Position numbers and translations under genes: made by a program. This document shows, piece by piece, positions 1 to 7,968 of a DNA stretch of 64,000 nt. The notes beneath the pieces are model-generated. The model was not told the DNA's origin. It searched no databases and saw only the letters and a program-made list of their open reading frames with translations. Position 1 is the first letter of the stretch. Every line of letters begins with the position of its first letter. Origin of the DNA: Eggerthella lenta DSM 2243 (GTDB lineage: Bacteria; Actinomycetota; Coriobacteriia; Coriobacteriales; Eggerthellaceae); assembly GCF_000024265.1 (NCBI RefSeq), contig NC_013204.1:186001-250000 (forward strand), in the 5' to 3' direction.

Positions 1-977
1 CCGTCGACAGCGAGTATGTGAACAAACTTCGCGAACGCCGCGCGGACGAGATCGCCCCGTGCACGCGCTGCCTGCACTGCCATATCGGCAGCAACCAGCT
101 GAACCGCATGATGGGGTATTGCCGCGTCAACGCGCTCACCCAGCGCGTTATGACCGAGCAGGGGCCGGCCACCTACGAGCTTGAGCCGGCATCCTCCCCG
201 AAGAAGGTCATGGTGGTCGGCGGCGGCCCCGCCGGCATGGAGGCTGCGCGCATTGCGGCGTTGCGCGGCCATCAAGTGTCGATGTTCGAGAAGACCGGTT
301 CTCTGGGCGGCATGCTGGGGTTCGCGAGCATGGTGAAGGGCCCGCACGAGAACCTCGACGACCTTGCAGCCTACCTGGAGCGACAGCTTGAGATCGCCGG
401 CGTGAACGTCACGCTGAACAAGGAGGTCGATCAGGCCCTCATCGACTCCGAGGCGCCCGACGCGGTCATCCTGGCAGTGGGCGGCACGCGCACCAAGCTC
501 GATGTGAGCGGCGGCGTCCCCGTCATCGATTTCGACTCGTTCATGACCGCCGACATGGGGGAGAACGTCGTCGTGTACGGCTCGAATGCCCAGGCGTTCG
601 ATTGCGCGCTCTGGCTTACCGTGCGCAAGAAGCACGTCACCATCGTCACGCCGAGCGCCAACAAAGACCTCGACATGCAGCAGTCCCAGCATGCGATGCG
701 CTTCATGACCACGGCGCTCTATTCGCTGGGCGTGAAGGTGTACCCGGGGGCGTCCATCAAGCAGATCGGCGACGGCCAGGTCACCATCGCCACCGAAGTG
801 GGCACGAACGTGACCATCGATTGCGACGCCGTCATCGATGGCGCCGAGATGGAGCCGAACACCGCTCTGCTCGACGGCATCTCCGTTTCCGAGACCTATG
901 CTATCGGCGATTGCAACGAGCCTTTCAACATCGCCCTTGCTATCCGCAGCGGAAACGACGTGGCGCGAGCTCTCTAA
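1..977 (+). CDS. NADH:flavin oxidoreductase (old yellow enzyme family), C-terminal part
   Basis: The reading frame is open from base 3, so the gene starts upstream of the window and only the 3' end is seen. The visible part begins with a cysteine cluster (CTRCLHC, then a fourth Cys in MGYC) that matches the 4Fe-4S site linking the TIM barrel to the C-terminal half in 2,4-dienoyl-CoA-reductase-like enzymes. A Rossmann motif follows, VMVVGGGPAGMEAA, with the usual acidic residue at the end of the second strand (MFEK). The rest fits the FAD/NAD(P)-binding C-terminal domain. Family knowledge suggests a cytosolic flavin/Fe-S reductase acting on an enoate or similar substrate. The substrate cannot be read because the catalytic barrel lies outside the window. 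A strong hairpin follows the stop. Confidence 0.85.
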   Translation, partial: VDSEYVNKLRERRADEIAPCTRCLHCHIGSNQLNRMMGYCRVNALTQRVMTEQGPATYELEPASSPKKVMVVGGGPAGMEAARIAALRGHQVSMFEKTGSLGGMLGFASMVKGPHENLDDLAAYLERQLEIAGVNVTLNKEVDQALIDSEAPDAVILAVGGTRTKLDVSGGVPVIDFDSFMTADMGENVVVYGSNAQAFDCALWLTVRKKHVTIVTPSANKDLDMQQSQHAMRFMTTALYSLGVKVYPGASIKQIGDGQVTIATEVGTNVTIDCDAVIDGAEMEPNTALLDGISVSETYAIGDCNEPFNIALAIRSGNDVARAL

Positions 978-1045
978 AACGCACCTTTTCGGCTCCCCGC
1001 CCTCTCCCTTCCCTCCTAGCGGACGGGCCGATGAAGGGTTTTCGT

Positions 1046-1083
1046 CCAAGCGACCCCATGCATGCGTGCGTGGGGTCGCTTGG
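1046..1083 (+). terminator. Hairpin terminator after the oxidoreductase
   Basis: Perfect 13-bp stem (CCAAGCGACCCCA and its complement) with a 12-nt loop, followed by a short CGTTTCG tail. It separates the reductase from pepV. Confidence 0.6.
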
Positions 1084-1216
1084 CGTTTCGGTCAACAGAT
1101 GGATGACGGCCTAGCGCACCGCAGCCGCAAGCATCATAATGAAAGTATCTACGTGCGAACGCGGCGTTTCGGCCGCTTTCGAAGCCGACGCACTCGAATA
1201 GAGAGGCGAATTTGCC

Positions 1217-2638
1217 ATGGAACATGCTGAACTGACCAGGAAGATCGACGCGTATCTCGAGGAAAATTGGGAGACGATGGTCGAAGACATCGAGACGCTC
1301 GTCCGCATCCCCAGCTTCGAGGAATCGGACAAGGCGACCGAAGGCGCTCCGTTCGGCCCCGGCCCGAAGGAGGCGCTGGAAGCCGCGCTTGAAATGGCCT
1401 CCGACATGGGATTCAAGACGCACGATGCCGAGGGCTACATCGGGTTCGCCGACTTCCCCGGCAAGAGCGACACGCAGCTGGGCATCATCGGCCACATGGA
1501 CGTGGTTCCCGCCGGTCCCGGCTGGAACTTCGAGCCGTACGCGGTCACGCGCAAGGAAGGCTACCTCGTCGGTCGCGGCACGCTCGACGACAAGGGCCCC
1601 AGCGTGGTGGCGCTGCACGCCATGAAGTTCTGGAAGGACTTGCAGGACGCCGGCGAGGCTCCTCAGTTCCCCTACACCGTCCGCTTCCTGTTCGGCGCGA
1701 ACGAAGAATCCGGCATGGCCGACGTGGCCTACTACCACAAGCATTACGACGATCCGGCGTTCCTGTTCACGCCCGATGCCGAGTTCCCCGTGTGCTACGG
1801 CGAGAAGGGTGGCTACGACGGCGAGCTGATCAGCAAGCCCATCGCCGACCGCATCGTGCTGGAGTTCACGGGCGGCGCGGCCACGAACGCGGTGCCCGGC
1901 ATCGCCGAGGCCGTGGTGAAGGCCGACGCTGCCGACCTGCCGAATACTGATCGCATTACCGTTGCGGCCGACGGCGAAGGCCGCGCGAAGATCACTGCGG
2001 CCGGCAAAGGAGCGCACGCCTCCATGCCCGAAGGAGGCGTGAACGCCATCGGCCTCATCGTGGACTACCTGCTGGAGCACGACCTGTGCACCGCCGACGA
2101 GCGCGCGTTCTTCGAGCTCGACCAGAAGCTGCTCAATCATACCGACGGCAGCGGCATCGGCATCAAGAGCTCCGACGAGTACTTCGGCCCGCTCACCGTC
2201 ATCGGCGGCACCATCAAAATCGAGGACGACCGCTTTGTGCAGACGCTCGACAGTCGGTTCCCCACGTCCATCACGGCCGACGAGATCACCGAGCGCCTGC
2301 GCCAGCTGGCGAGCGAGATCGGCGGCTCGTTTGAGAACACGCTGCTTATGGAGCCGTTCCTCGTAAAGCCCGACAGCCCTGTGATCCAGGCGCTGCTGAA
2401 CGCGTACAACGAGGCCACCGGCGAGGACGCGAAGCCGTTCACCATGGGCGGCGGCACGTACGCGCGCGAGTTCAAGAGCGGTGCCAGCTTCGGTCCCGAA
2501 AAGCCGTGGGTTGAGGATCCCGAATGGGTTGGCATGATGCACGGTCCGGACGAGGGCGTCAGCGAGGACCTGCTGAAGCAGTCCTTCAAGATCTACGCGC
2601 TCACGCTGGACAAGCTCATGCAGCTCGACCTGCAATAG
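1217..2638 (+). CDS. pepV: Dipeptidase PepV (M20 metallopeptidase)
   Basis: 473 residues, the usual length for Xaa-His/PepV-type dipeptidases, which cleave dipeptides in the cytosol using two zinc ions. Metal-site motifs are visible: GHMDVVPAGPGW with H93 and D95, GRGTLDDKGPS with the bridging Asp near 124-125, and GANEESG with the catalytic Glu pair. The C-terminal FTMGGGTYARE also matches the family. The ATG start follows GAGAGG, and a short dimerisation or lid region lies mid-protein. The gene stands alone between hairpins, with no linked peptide transporter here. It probably serves amino-acid scavenging. Confidence 0.93.
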   Translation: MEHAELTRKIDAYLEENWETMVEDIETLVRIPSFEESDKATEGAPFGPGPKEALEAALEMASDMGFKTHDAEGYIGFADFPGKSDTQLGIIGHMDVVPAGPGWNFEPYAVTRKEGYLVGRGTLDDKGPSVVALHAMKFWKDLQDAGEAPQFPYTVRFLFGANEESGMADVAYYHKHYDDPAFLFTPDAEFPVCYGEKGGYDGELISKPIADRIVLEFTGGAATNAVPGIAEAVVKADAADLPNTDRITVAADGEGRAKITAAGKGAHASMPEGGVNAIGLIVDYLLEHDLCTADERAFFELDQKLLNHTDGSGIGIKSSDEYFGPLTVIGGTIKIEDDRFVQTLDSRFPTSITADEITERLRQLASEIGGSFENTLLMEPFLVKPDSPVIQALLNAYNEATGEDAKPFTMGGGTYAREFKSGASFGPEKPWVEDPEWVGMMHGPDEGVSEDLLKQSFKIYALTLDKLMQLDLQ

Positions 2639-2688
2639 CGAAGGGTGTGTCAAGGGGACGGGTGATTTGACGCGCTCCGCCCCGGTCG

Positions 2689-2732
2689 TCATCCTGAGCG
2701 CAGCGCGAAGCGCGGAATCGAAGGATTCCGTG
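2689..2732. repeat. REP-like dispersed repeat, copy 1
   Basis: Contains GTCATCCTGAGCG and TCGAAGGATTCCGTG, the two halves of a repeat found again at 4705-4748, 10238-10284 (opposite orientation) and 57735-57785 (opposite orientation), with a degenerate copy at 9124-9175. The middle (GCAGCGCGAAGCGCGG) is itself nearly self-complementary. Confidence 0.6.
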
Positions 2733-2733
2733 A

Positions 2734-2765
2734 GGCGCTAGCCGGAAGCCCCCCCGGCTAGCGCC
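2734..2765. terminator. Strong hairpin between pepV and phosphatase gene
   Basis: Perfect 12-bp arms (GGCGCTAGCCGG and its complement) around a C-rich loop, directly after the dispersed repeat. There is no T-tract on the + side, so it may be part of the repeat or a weak terminator. Confidence 0.45.
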
Positions 2766-2817
2766 GACAAAACGCTTCCGGCTGCGCGCTCATCATCGTC
2801 GTCGAAAGGCTTTTCCC

Positions 2818-3705
2818 ATGTCCCAACTGGATACTGTCCCCACCGATTTCGCCCCTGCTATCGGCATTGCTCCGGCCGAAGGCCTCGAGAGCGAAGAAGG
2901 CGGCCGCATCGTGCTTGAGGGTCTGCCAAACACGCGCGACGTGGGAGGCCTGCCCACGGACGACGGGCGCTACGTGAAGCATGCGCGCCTGCTGCGCTCG
3001 GGTGCGCTCGACCATGCCACCGCCCGCGACCTCGAAGTGCTGCTTGACGACTACCAGGTGCGCACGGTTATCGACCTGCGCACCGAAGAAGAGCGCAAGG
3101 AGCATCCCGACCCACAGGACGGCCTGGTGGGCGTTCGGTTCGCGGATGCGCCGGTGCCGAGCGCCTCCACATTCGGCGTCACGCGCGAGGGCGGCATGAT
3201 GCAGGCGCTCAAAATGCTGCGCACCGTGCAGAAGAACCCTGCCAGCATCATGGAGGAAGTGTACGAGCGCATGATGTTGGACGAGCAGAGCCAGCGCGGC
3301 TTCGCGCAGTTCTTCGACGATGTGCTGGCTGCCGAGGATGGCTCCGTGCTTTGGCACTGCACCATCGGCAAGGATCGCGCTGGCTTGGCCGCCGCGCTCT
3401 TGCTGCACGCGTTGGGCGTAAAGCGCGAGGCCGTCGAGCAGGATTATCTGGCCACGAACAAGTACGTCCAATCCGAAACGCAGAACATCATGGACGCGCT
3501 TTCCTCGTTCGGTCTGGGCGACAAGCTGGATAAGAGCATTCACGTGATCAACTCCGCCGATCCGCGCTTCCTGCACGCCGCGCTCGATGCCGTGGAAAAG
3601 CAGTACGGCAGCCTCGACGCTTACGTGCGCGACCAGCTGAGCGTCACCGACGAAAAGCGCGAGGCCCTGCGCGCTCGCTACCTCACGGACGATCCCCGCG
3701 GGTAA
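2818..3705 (+). CDS. Tyrosine-protein phosphatase (IphP/Y_phosphatase3 family)
   Basis: 295 residues. The P-loop WHCTIGKDRAG carries the nucleophilic Cys181 and the HCxxGKDR signature of atypical bacterial tyrosine/phosphoinositide phosphatases. The upstream NTRDVGG and VIDLRTEEE are the conserved N-terminal family motifs. There is no signal peptide or membrane segment, so it is probably cytosolic. ATG at 2818 is used; only a weak A/G-rich stretch precedes it. Substrate unknown. It has no kinase neighbour. Confidence 0.9.
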   Translation: MSQLDTVPTDFAPAIGIAPAEGLESEEGGRIVLEGLPNTRDVGGLPTDDGRYVKHARLLRSGALDHATARDLEVLLDDYQVRTVIDLRTEEERKEHPDPQDGLVGVRFADAPVPSASTFGVTREGGMMQALKMLRTVQKNPASIMEEVYERMMLDEQSQRGFAQFFDDVLAAEDGSVLWHCTIGKDRAGLAAALLLHALGVKREAVEQDYLATNKYVQSETQNIMDALSSFGLGDKLDKSIHVINSADPRFLHAALDAVEKQYGSLDAYVRDQLSVTDEKREALRARYLTDDPRG

Positions 3706-3802
3706 CGGCGGATTTACCGATGGTCAGCGGTGGTTGATGTTCTTTCGTCGGTTTGCTTGCTTCTATCTTTCGGCTTTTGGCCGGTTTCGGTGATCCATGA
3801 TT

Positions 3803-3808
3803 TATAAT
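3803..3808 (+). promoter_or_regulatory. Probable -10 element of the LytTR regulator
   Basis: An exact TATAAT lies 37 nt before the start, in a locally AT-rich stretch. Only a poor -35 (TTGGCC, spacing 20) is seen, which suggests an activated promoter. Confidence 0.45.
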
Positions 3809-3844
3809 GGTCGAAAGCAAACGTACGGAGGGTAGGAGGCTTAG

Positions 3845-4558
3845 GTGTTGAAAGCGATGATCGTCGATGACGAGGCTCCTGCGCGTTCAGAGCTGAAGTT
3901 CCTGCTTGACGAGCTGGGGCAGACGGAGGTTGTCGCCGAAGCTGCCAGTGTGCGCGAGGCTATCGAGAAGTTGAAGGAATATCCGTGCGACGTGATGTTC
4001 CTCGACGTGAACATGCCCGAAGCCACGGGCTTGCAGCTGGCTGAGGCGCTGCAGCACCTCAAGTTCCCGCCTGCGGTGGTGTTCGTGACGGCGTACAGCG
4101 AGTTCGCCCTCGATGCGTTCAAGGTGAACGCCATCGATTACCTGGTGAAGCCGGTCGAAACCGAGCGCCTGTCGCAAGCTATCTCGCGCGTGCGCGAGCA
4201 CGTGTCGCTGCACGTGCAGGCTCAGAAGTCCGAGCGCATTCCCGTCGAAAAGGGCGGCAAGAAAATCCTCATCGGCATCGACAAGATCCGCTTCGTCATG
4301 GCGCGCGACGACTACGCGTACCTGCAAACGGATACGGATCGTTACTTCTCCACGGTCAGCTTGGCTCAGCTGGAGAAGCGCCTCGACGGTCACGGTTTCT
4401 TCCGCGTGCACCGCGGCTATCTGGTGAATCTCTCGATGGTGGAGGAGATCGAATCGGTGTCGGGCGGTACGCTGCTGCTCACGCTGAACGCCGTGGACGA
4501 GAAAATTCCCGTGTCCCGTCGCCGAGTTTCCGCTTTGAAGAAGGCGCTGGGGCTGTAA
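3845..4558 (+). CDS. LytTR-family response regulator
   Basis: 237 residues. Residues 4-120 form a receiver domain with acidic pocket VDDE, phosphoacceptor Asp54 in MFLDVNMP, and the conserved Lys in YLVKPV. Residues about 135-235 form a LytTR DNA-binding domain (FFRVHRGYLVNL, IPVSRRR). The start is GTG, preceded by GGAGGGTAGGAGG. Such proteins bind direct repeats and control surface or signalling genes. No histidine kinase is adjacent within the window, so its partner is elsewhere. A terminator follows, so the gene is monocistronic. Confidence 0.93.
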   Translation: MLKAMIVDDEAPARSELKFLLDELGQTEVVAEAASVREAIEKLKEYPCDVMFLDVNMPEATGLQLAEALQHLKFPPAVVFVTAYSEFALDAFKVNAIDYLVKPVETERLSQAISRVREHVSLHVQAQKSERIPVEKGGKKILIGIDKIRFVMARDDYAYLQTDTDRYFSTVSLAQLEKRLDGHGFFRVHRGYLVNLSMVEEIESVSGGTLLLTLNAVDEKIPVSRRRVSALKKALGL

Positions 4559-4582
4559 GGCGCGTCCGCATAACGAACCTCG

Positions 4583-4615
4583 AAGGGCCGGAGAATCGTC
4601 GGCCCTTTTCTTTTT
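4583..4615 (+). terminator. Rho-independent terminator of the LytTR gene
   Basis: AAGGGCCG stem with a 9-nt loop and its complement, then TTCTTTTT. It starts 25 nt after the stop codon. Confidence 0.85.
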
Positions 4616-4704
4616 GGCACGAGCGCCATCAGGAAAGCGGCTTTTCCCTCCTGCGTCCCCGCGTGAGTGACCCCGTCATCCCGAGCGGCGCTGCCCCCCC
4701 CTTT

Positions 4705-4748
4705 GTCATCCTGAGCGAGCGAAGCGAGTCGAAGGATCCCGTGCGGCG
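4705..4748. repeat. REP-like dispersed repeat, copy 2
   Basis: GTCATCCTGAGCGAGCGAAG continues into TCGAAGGATCCCGTG. The preceding 4675-4693 (GTCATCCCGAGCGGCG) looks like a truncated second copy in tandem. It lies in the gene-free 4616-5119 stretch. Confidence 0.7.
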
Positions 4749-4831
4749 TCGGCCATAAAATCATCTGCAATAATCGCACGGATCTTCGGTTCCGGCATCT
4801 TCTGCCTGTGCTCAAGACGGCAGTCCCAGCG

Positions 4832-4849
4832 ATGTTTCACGTGAAACAT
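4832..4849. other. parS-like ParB-binding palindrome, site 1
   Basis: An 18-bp perfect palindrome with core TGTTTCACGTGAAACA, the widely conserved chromosomal parS consensus. It is followed by TTGTTCGC, a tail shared with other copies in the window. It lies in a 500-bp gene-free stretch. Confidence 0.75.
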
Positions 4850-4875
4850 TTGTTCGCTTGTCGCATGGCATTACG

Positions 4876-4901
4876 ACAAGTGTTTCACGTGAAACACTTG
4901 T
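4876..4901. other. parS-like palindrome, site 2 (26-bp palindrome)
   Basis: Core at 4881-4896. The perfect palindrome extends to 26 bp because ACAAG on the left matches CTTGT on the right. It lies 27 bp after site 1. The flank differs from site 1 yet remains self-complementary. Confidence 0.75.
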
Positions 4902-5062
4902 TCGCGCAAACCGCGGACAGTCGCGAAGCCCGCAAGCGGCAGACGGGGACGCATCGGCACCAGACAGGCGAGAGGTTCGCGCGCAGCGGGCGGCGCGAGG
5001 TTCGCGGGCGGCGGACAGGCGCGAAGGTGGGAAATCGCTCCAATCGCATGCGAGAATGCGAA
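4902..5062. other. Gene-free GC-rich stretch
   Basis: About 160 bp of GC-rich sequence with short repeats of GAGGTTCGCG and GGCGGACAGGCG types. No start codon with a ribosome-binding site and no family signature was seen on either strand. Confidence 0.4.
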
Positions 5063-5093
5063 AAGCGCCCGAGAGACGAACCCTCGGGCGCTT
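5063..5093 (-). terminator. Terminator of the rubrerythrin-like gene
   Basis: Perfect 11-bp stem AAGCGCCCGAG and its complement with a 9-nt loop. Read on the minus strand it is followed by TTTTCGC. It lies 27 bp past the stop codon of the minus-strand gene. Confidence 0.8.
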
Positions 5094-5119
5094 CCGACAG
5101 AGAAATGTGGGGTAATGGC

Positions 5120-5911
5120 CTAGTAGGCGGTGAAAGACGACTTCGGAGCCAGGCAGATGGGACAGGCGGTGAAGTTTTCGCCCTTGTGGATGTAGCCGCA
5201 GATGGGGCACAGGTAGTACTTGCCGTCGAACGGGGTGTCGATGGTGGTGTACGCATCCATATACAGCTTCGCATGATACGCCTCGGCAAGCTTGGCGCGC
5301 GTGAACACCTGCACGGCCTTGTTGTTGCCCTCTTCCTGGGCCTTCTTGATGAAGGAGGGATACATGTCCGAGGTCTCGTAGATCTCGCCGTTGGCGCCGG
5401 AGATCAGGTTGATGTCGCTCTCGTGCTCCTCGACCGCGGGCGGCTCGGGCTTCTCGGTTGCGGGGTCGATCTCCTTGGCCAGGTCGTACTCGAGGCCGAT
5501 GTGGATTTTCTCGGCGTCCGCGGTGCACTGGAACAGGCGGGCCAGCACGTCGAAGCCCTCGTTCTTGGCGACCTTCGAGAACGCCTCGTACTTGGTGGTG
5601 GCGCCCGTCTCGCCCGCGATGGCCGTCATAAGGTTTTCGTAGGTGGTGCCGACGGTGGTCTTGCTGTCGTAGATGATGTTGAAATTGCTCGCCGTCGAGG
5701 CATCGGGCATGGATGTGGGTTCCAGCACCTCGGCCATATACTCGCTGTTCGTCCCGCTGCCGGTTCCGGTGCCGTCGGCGGACGGATCGGTCGTGGTTTC
5801 GGCCTTCGGCTCGCTCGGGGCGGCGCAGGCGCCCAGCAGGCCCATCGCGGAAATGGACACGGCGCTGACGGCGGCGCCCTTCAACAGGTTCCTTCTAGAA
5901 ATATCGGACAT
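5120..5911 (-). CDS. Exported rubrerythrin-like lipoprotein
   Basis: 263 residues from an ATG at 5911 preceded by GAGGGAGGAACC. The N-terminus has a twin-arginine-like motif SRRNLLKGAA followed by a hydrophobic stretch ending in LLGACAAP, a lipobox, so the protein is probably exported and lipid-anchored. The middle is helical with ferritin-like spacing of Glu/His (KYEAF, KIHIGLEYDLAKE, AEAYHAKLYMDAY). The C-terminus has a rubredoxin-type Cys4 site, YLCPICGYIHKG and TACPICLAPKS. Rubrerythrins reduce peroxide using a di-iron site fed by the rubredoxin centre and are normally cytosolic, so an exported version is unusual. No redox partner is adjacent. Confidence 0.85.
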   Translation of the reverse strand: MSDISRRNLLKGAAVSAVSISAMGLLGACAAPSEPKAETTTDPSADGTGTGSGTNSEYMAEVLEPTSMPDASTASNFNIIYDSKTTVGTTYENLMTAIAGETGATTKYEAFSKVAKNEGFDVLARLFQCTADAEKIHIGLEYDLAKEIDPATEKPEPPAVEEHESDINLISGANGEIYETSDMYPSFIKKAQEEGNNKAVQVFTRAKLAEAYHAKLYMDAYTTIDTPFDGKYYLCPICGYIHKGENFTACPICLAPKSSFTAY

Positions 5912-6153
5912 GGTTCCTCCCTCGTCTTCCCGATGGGCTCCTCTCCAGCCCATCTGATATCGATACTATATATCAATTAATATAAATAATCAATAATGAA
6001 ATAGTACGGGAATGCTTGGGATTTGCGCGCTGATTCTCGTTCTCGGGCGCGCTCCCACACGCTTTGTCCACAACTCCGTCACAAGCGCAAACACGATGGT
6101 CAGCCTCGTCACCGTTTGCTAGAATGGAGCGAATTACGCTGAAAGAAGGTTGT
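5912..6153. promoter_or_regulatory. AT-rich divergent promoter region (rubrerythrin / pgi)
   Basis: 5955-6002 is much more AT-rich than its surroundings (ATATATCAATTAATATAAAT) and holds the imperfect dyad TGATAT...ATATCA. It lies upstream of both divergent genes. No single promoter could be chosen with confidence. Confidence 0.45.
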
Positions 6154-7872
6154 ATGCTATCCGGTGATGTAGAAAAACTGTATCCTTCCGCGAAAGCCCT
6201 CGTGAAGGACTGCGTTGCCAGCCGTATCCATGCCAAGGATGCGAGCCTGTACGACTTCTCGGAGGAAGCGCGCGCGTGCTCCGAGCAATACATGGGATGG
6301 ACGGACCTTGCGAGCAATTCGCCGTACTCCCTGCGCGACATCCAGAATTTCGCCGACTCGATCATCGCCCAAGGGCTGAAGACGGTCGTGCTCATCGGCC
6401 AGGGCGGTTCCACGCAGGCGCCCATGACCATCACGAAATACAACAAGCCCGATTCGTCGAAGATCACGTTCAAGACGCTGGACTCCGACTCGCCCGTGCG
6501 CGTGCGCGCCATTTTGGCCGAAGCGAAGCCCGAGACCACGCTGTTCGTGATCTCGTCGAAGAGCGGCGGCACCATCGAGCCGCGCCTGGCCCTGCGTGCC
6601 GTGCGCGACGCCGTGGCCGACCGCATCAGCGAAGAGGAGCTGGTGCAGCACCTCGTGGCCATCACCGACCCCGGCTCCATGCTTGAGCGCCAGGCGCGCG
6701 AAGAAGGGTGGGCCGCGGTGTTCTCCGGCCAGCCCACCGTGGGCGGGCGCTTCTCCGCGCTGTCCGTGTTCGGCCTGCTGCCGGCGGCGCTCGTGGGCAT
6801 CGACCTGGAAGAGTTCATGGCGCACGCCATCGACGCCGAGCGCCAGTGCAGCGAGGACGCCATCGACAACCCGGCCATCGGCCTGGCATCGTTTTTGTAC
6901 GACAACTACCTGCAGGGACGCAACAAGTTCACGTTCCTCACGCAGAAGCGCGGCCGCGTTCTGGGTCTGTGGATCGAGCAGCTGGTGGCCGAGAGCCTGG
7001 GCAAGGACGGCCAGGGCATTCTGCCCAACATCGAGGTGGACTCCCTGCTGCTCAAGAAAGACCCGGGCGATCGCAGCGCCATCGTGTACCTCACGCGCAA
7101 CGACCTGTGGGACGAGCGCCGCAACTTCGAGATGAGCCTGTCCTACATCGACCCGGCCATCCCGCGCGCCAACTACAAGATCGACTCCGTCGAAGAGCTG
7201 GCCGAGCACTTCGTGATGTGGGAATACGCCATCGCGATGTGCGGCTACCTCATGAAGATCTGCCCCTTCGACCAGCCCGACGTGGCGTCGGCGAAGGCCG
7301 TGGTGCTCGACATCCTCAAGGAGGGCCAGCCCGAGCCCGACTTCGTGCAGGATTTCATCGACGAGGTGCACATGGGCGAGGTGGAAGTGCGCCTGTCTCC
7401 GTGCTTCAAAGATTGCACCGATGTCCGCAGCGCGCTGCGTGCGCTGCTGGGCAGCATTCAACCGGGCGATTTCTTCGCGCTCAACGCGTTCTTGCCGTTC
7501 ACGGGCGAGGGTCGACGCGAGGCGCTGGAAACCATCCGTCACGGCGTGGCTGAGAAGCGCGGCGTGGTATCCTGCCTGGAAGTGGGTCCGCGCTACCTGC
7601 ACTCCACCGGCCAGCTGCACAAGGGCGGCCCGAACTGCGGCGTGTTCCTCATCCTGTCGGCCGACGAGCTAAAGGACATCCCGCTGAAGCAGGAGGCTGA
7701 AAGCCTGGGCTCGCTGGCCAAGGCGCAGGCGTCGGGCGACCTCGTTACGCTGGCCGAGCGCGGGCGGCGCGTGGTGCACCTGCACCTGCCCGACAACTCG
7801 GGCGTTACGCTGCGCCAGCTGGCTGAAGTGATTTCCGACATCCTGGAAACCATGACGGTGCCGACGGCTTAG
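6154..7872 (+). CDS. pgi: Glucose-6-phosphate isomerase
   Basis: 572 residues from the ATG at 6154, chosen because AAAGAAGG stands 7 nt upstream; longer in-frame starts at 6064 and 6124 lack this. The sugar-isomerase signature is present: VVLIGQGGSTQAP, FVISSKSGGTIEP (phosphate loop), and SGQPTVGGRFSALSVFGLLP. NIEVDSLLLKKDPGDRS and a C-terminal helical region follow. The layout resembles the isomerase half of transaldolase/isomerase fusion proteins more than classic E. coli Pgi. It converts glucose-6-phosphate and fructose-6-phosphate in the cytosol. Confidence 0.88.
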   Translation: MLSGDVEKLYPSAKALVKDCVASRIHAKDASLYDFSEEARACSEQYMGWTDLASNSPYSLRDIQNFADSIIAQGLKTVVLIGQGGSTQAPMTITKYNKPDSSKITFKTLDSDSPVRVRAILAEAKPETTLFVISSKSGGTIEPRLALRAVRDAVADRISEEELVQHLVAITDPGSMLERQAREEGWAAVFSGQPTVGGRFSALSVFGLLPAALVGIDLEEFMAHAIDAERQCSEDAIDNPAIGLASFLYDNYLQGRNKFTFLTQKRGRVLGLWIEQLVAESLGKDGQGILPNIEVDSLLLKKDPGDRSAIVYLTRNDLWDERRNFEMSLSYIDPAIPRANYKIDSVEELAEHFVMWEYAIAMCGYLMKICPFDQPDVASAKAVVLDILKEGQPEPDFVQDFIDEVHMGEVEVRLSPCFKDCTDVRSALRALLGSIQPGDFFALNAFLPFTGEGRREALETIRHGVAEKRGVVSCLEVGPRYLHSTGQLHKGGPNCGVFLILSADELKDIPLKQEAESLGSLAKAQASGDLVTLAERGRRVVHLHLPDNSGVTLRQLAEVISDILETMTVPTA

Positions 7873-7905
7873 CGGGCGGCCGCGCGACACGATAGCGTTA
7901 CACCC

Positions 7906-7931
7906 CGAGGGCGGCCGTCGAGCCGCCCTCG
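7906..7931 (+). terminator. Hairpin after pgi
   Basis: Perfect 10-bp arms CGAGGGCGGC and complement around a 6-nt loop. It lies between pgi and hypF. No strong T-tract. Confidence 0.55.
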
Positions 7932-7968
7932 TAGATTGAAGGCCACAGCACAACGCGGAGGCGATCAT

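Noticed and set aside
1016-2692. 558-codon minus-strand frame over pepV
   Set aside because: Shadow of pepV; composition is typical of antisense translation and no domain is recognisable.
4808-5980. 390-codon plus-strand frame starting near the parS pair
   Set aside because: It runs antisense through the whole rubrerythrin-like gene, and its start region only translates the palindromes (FHVKH).
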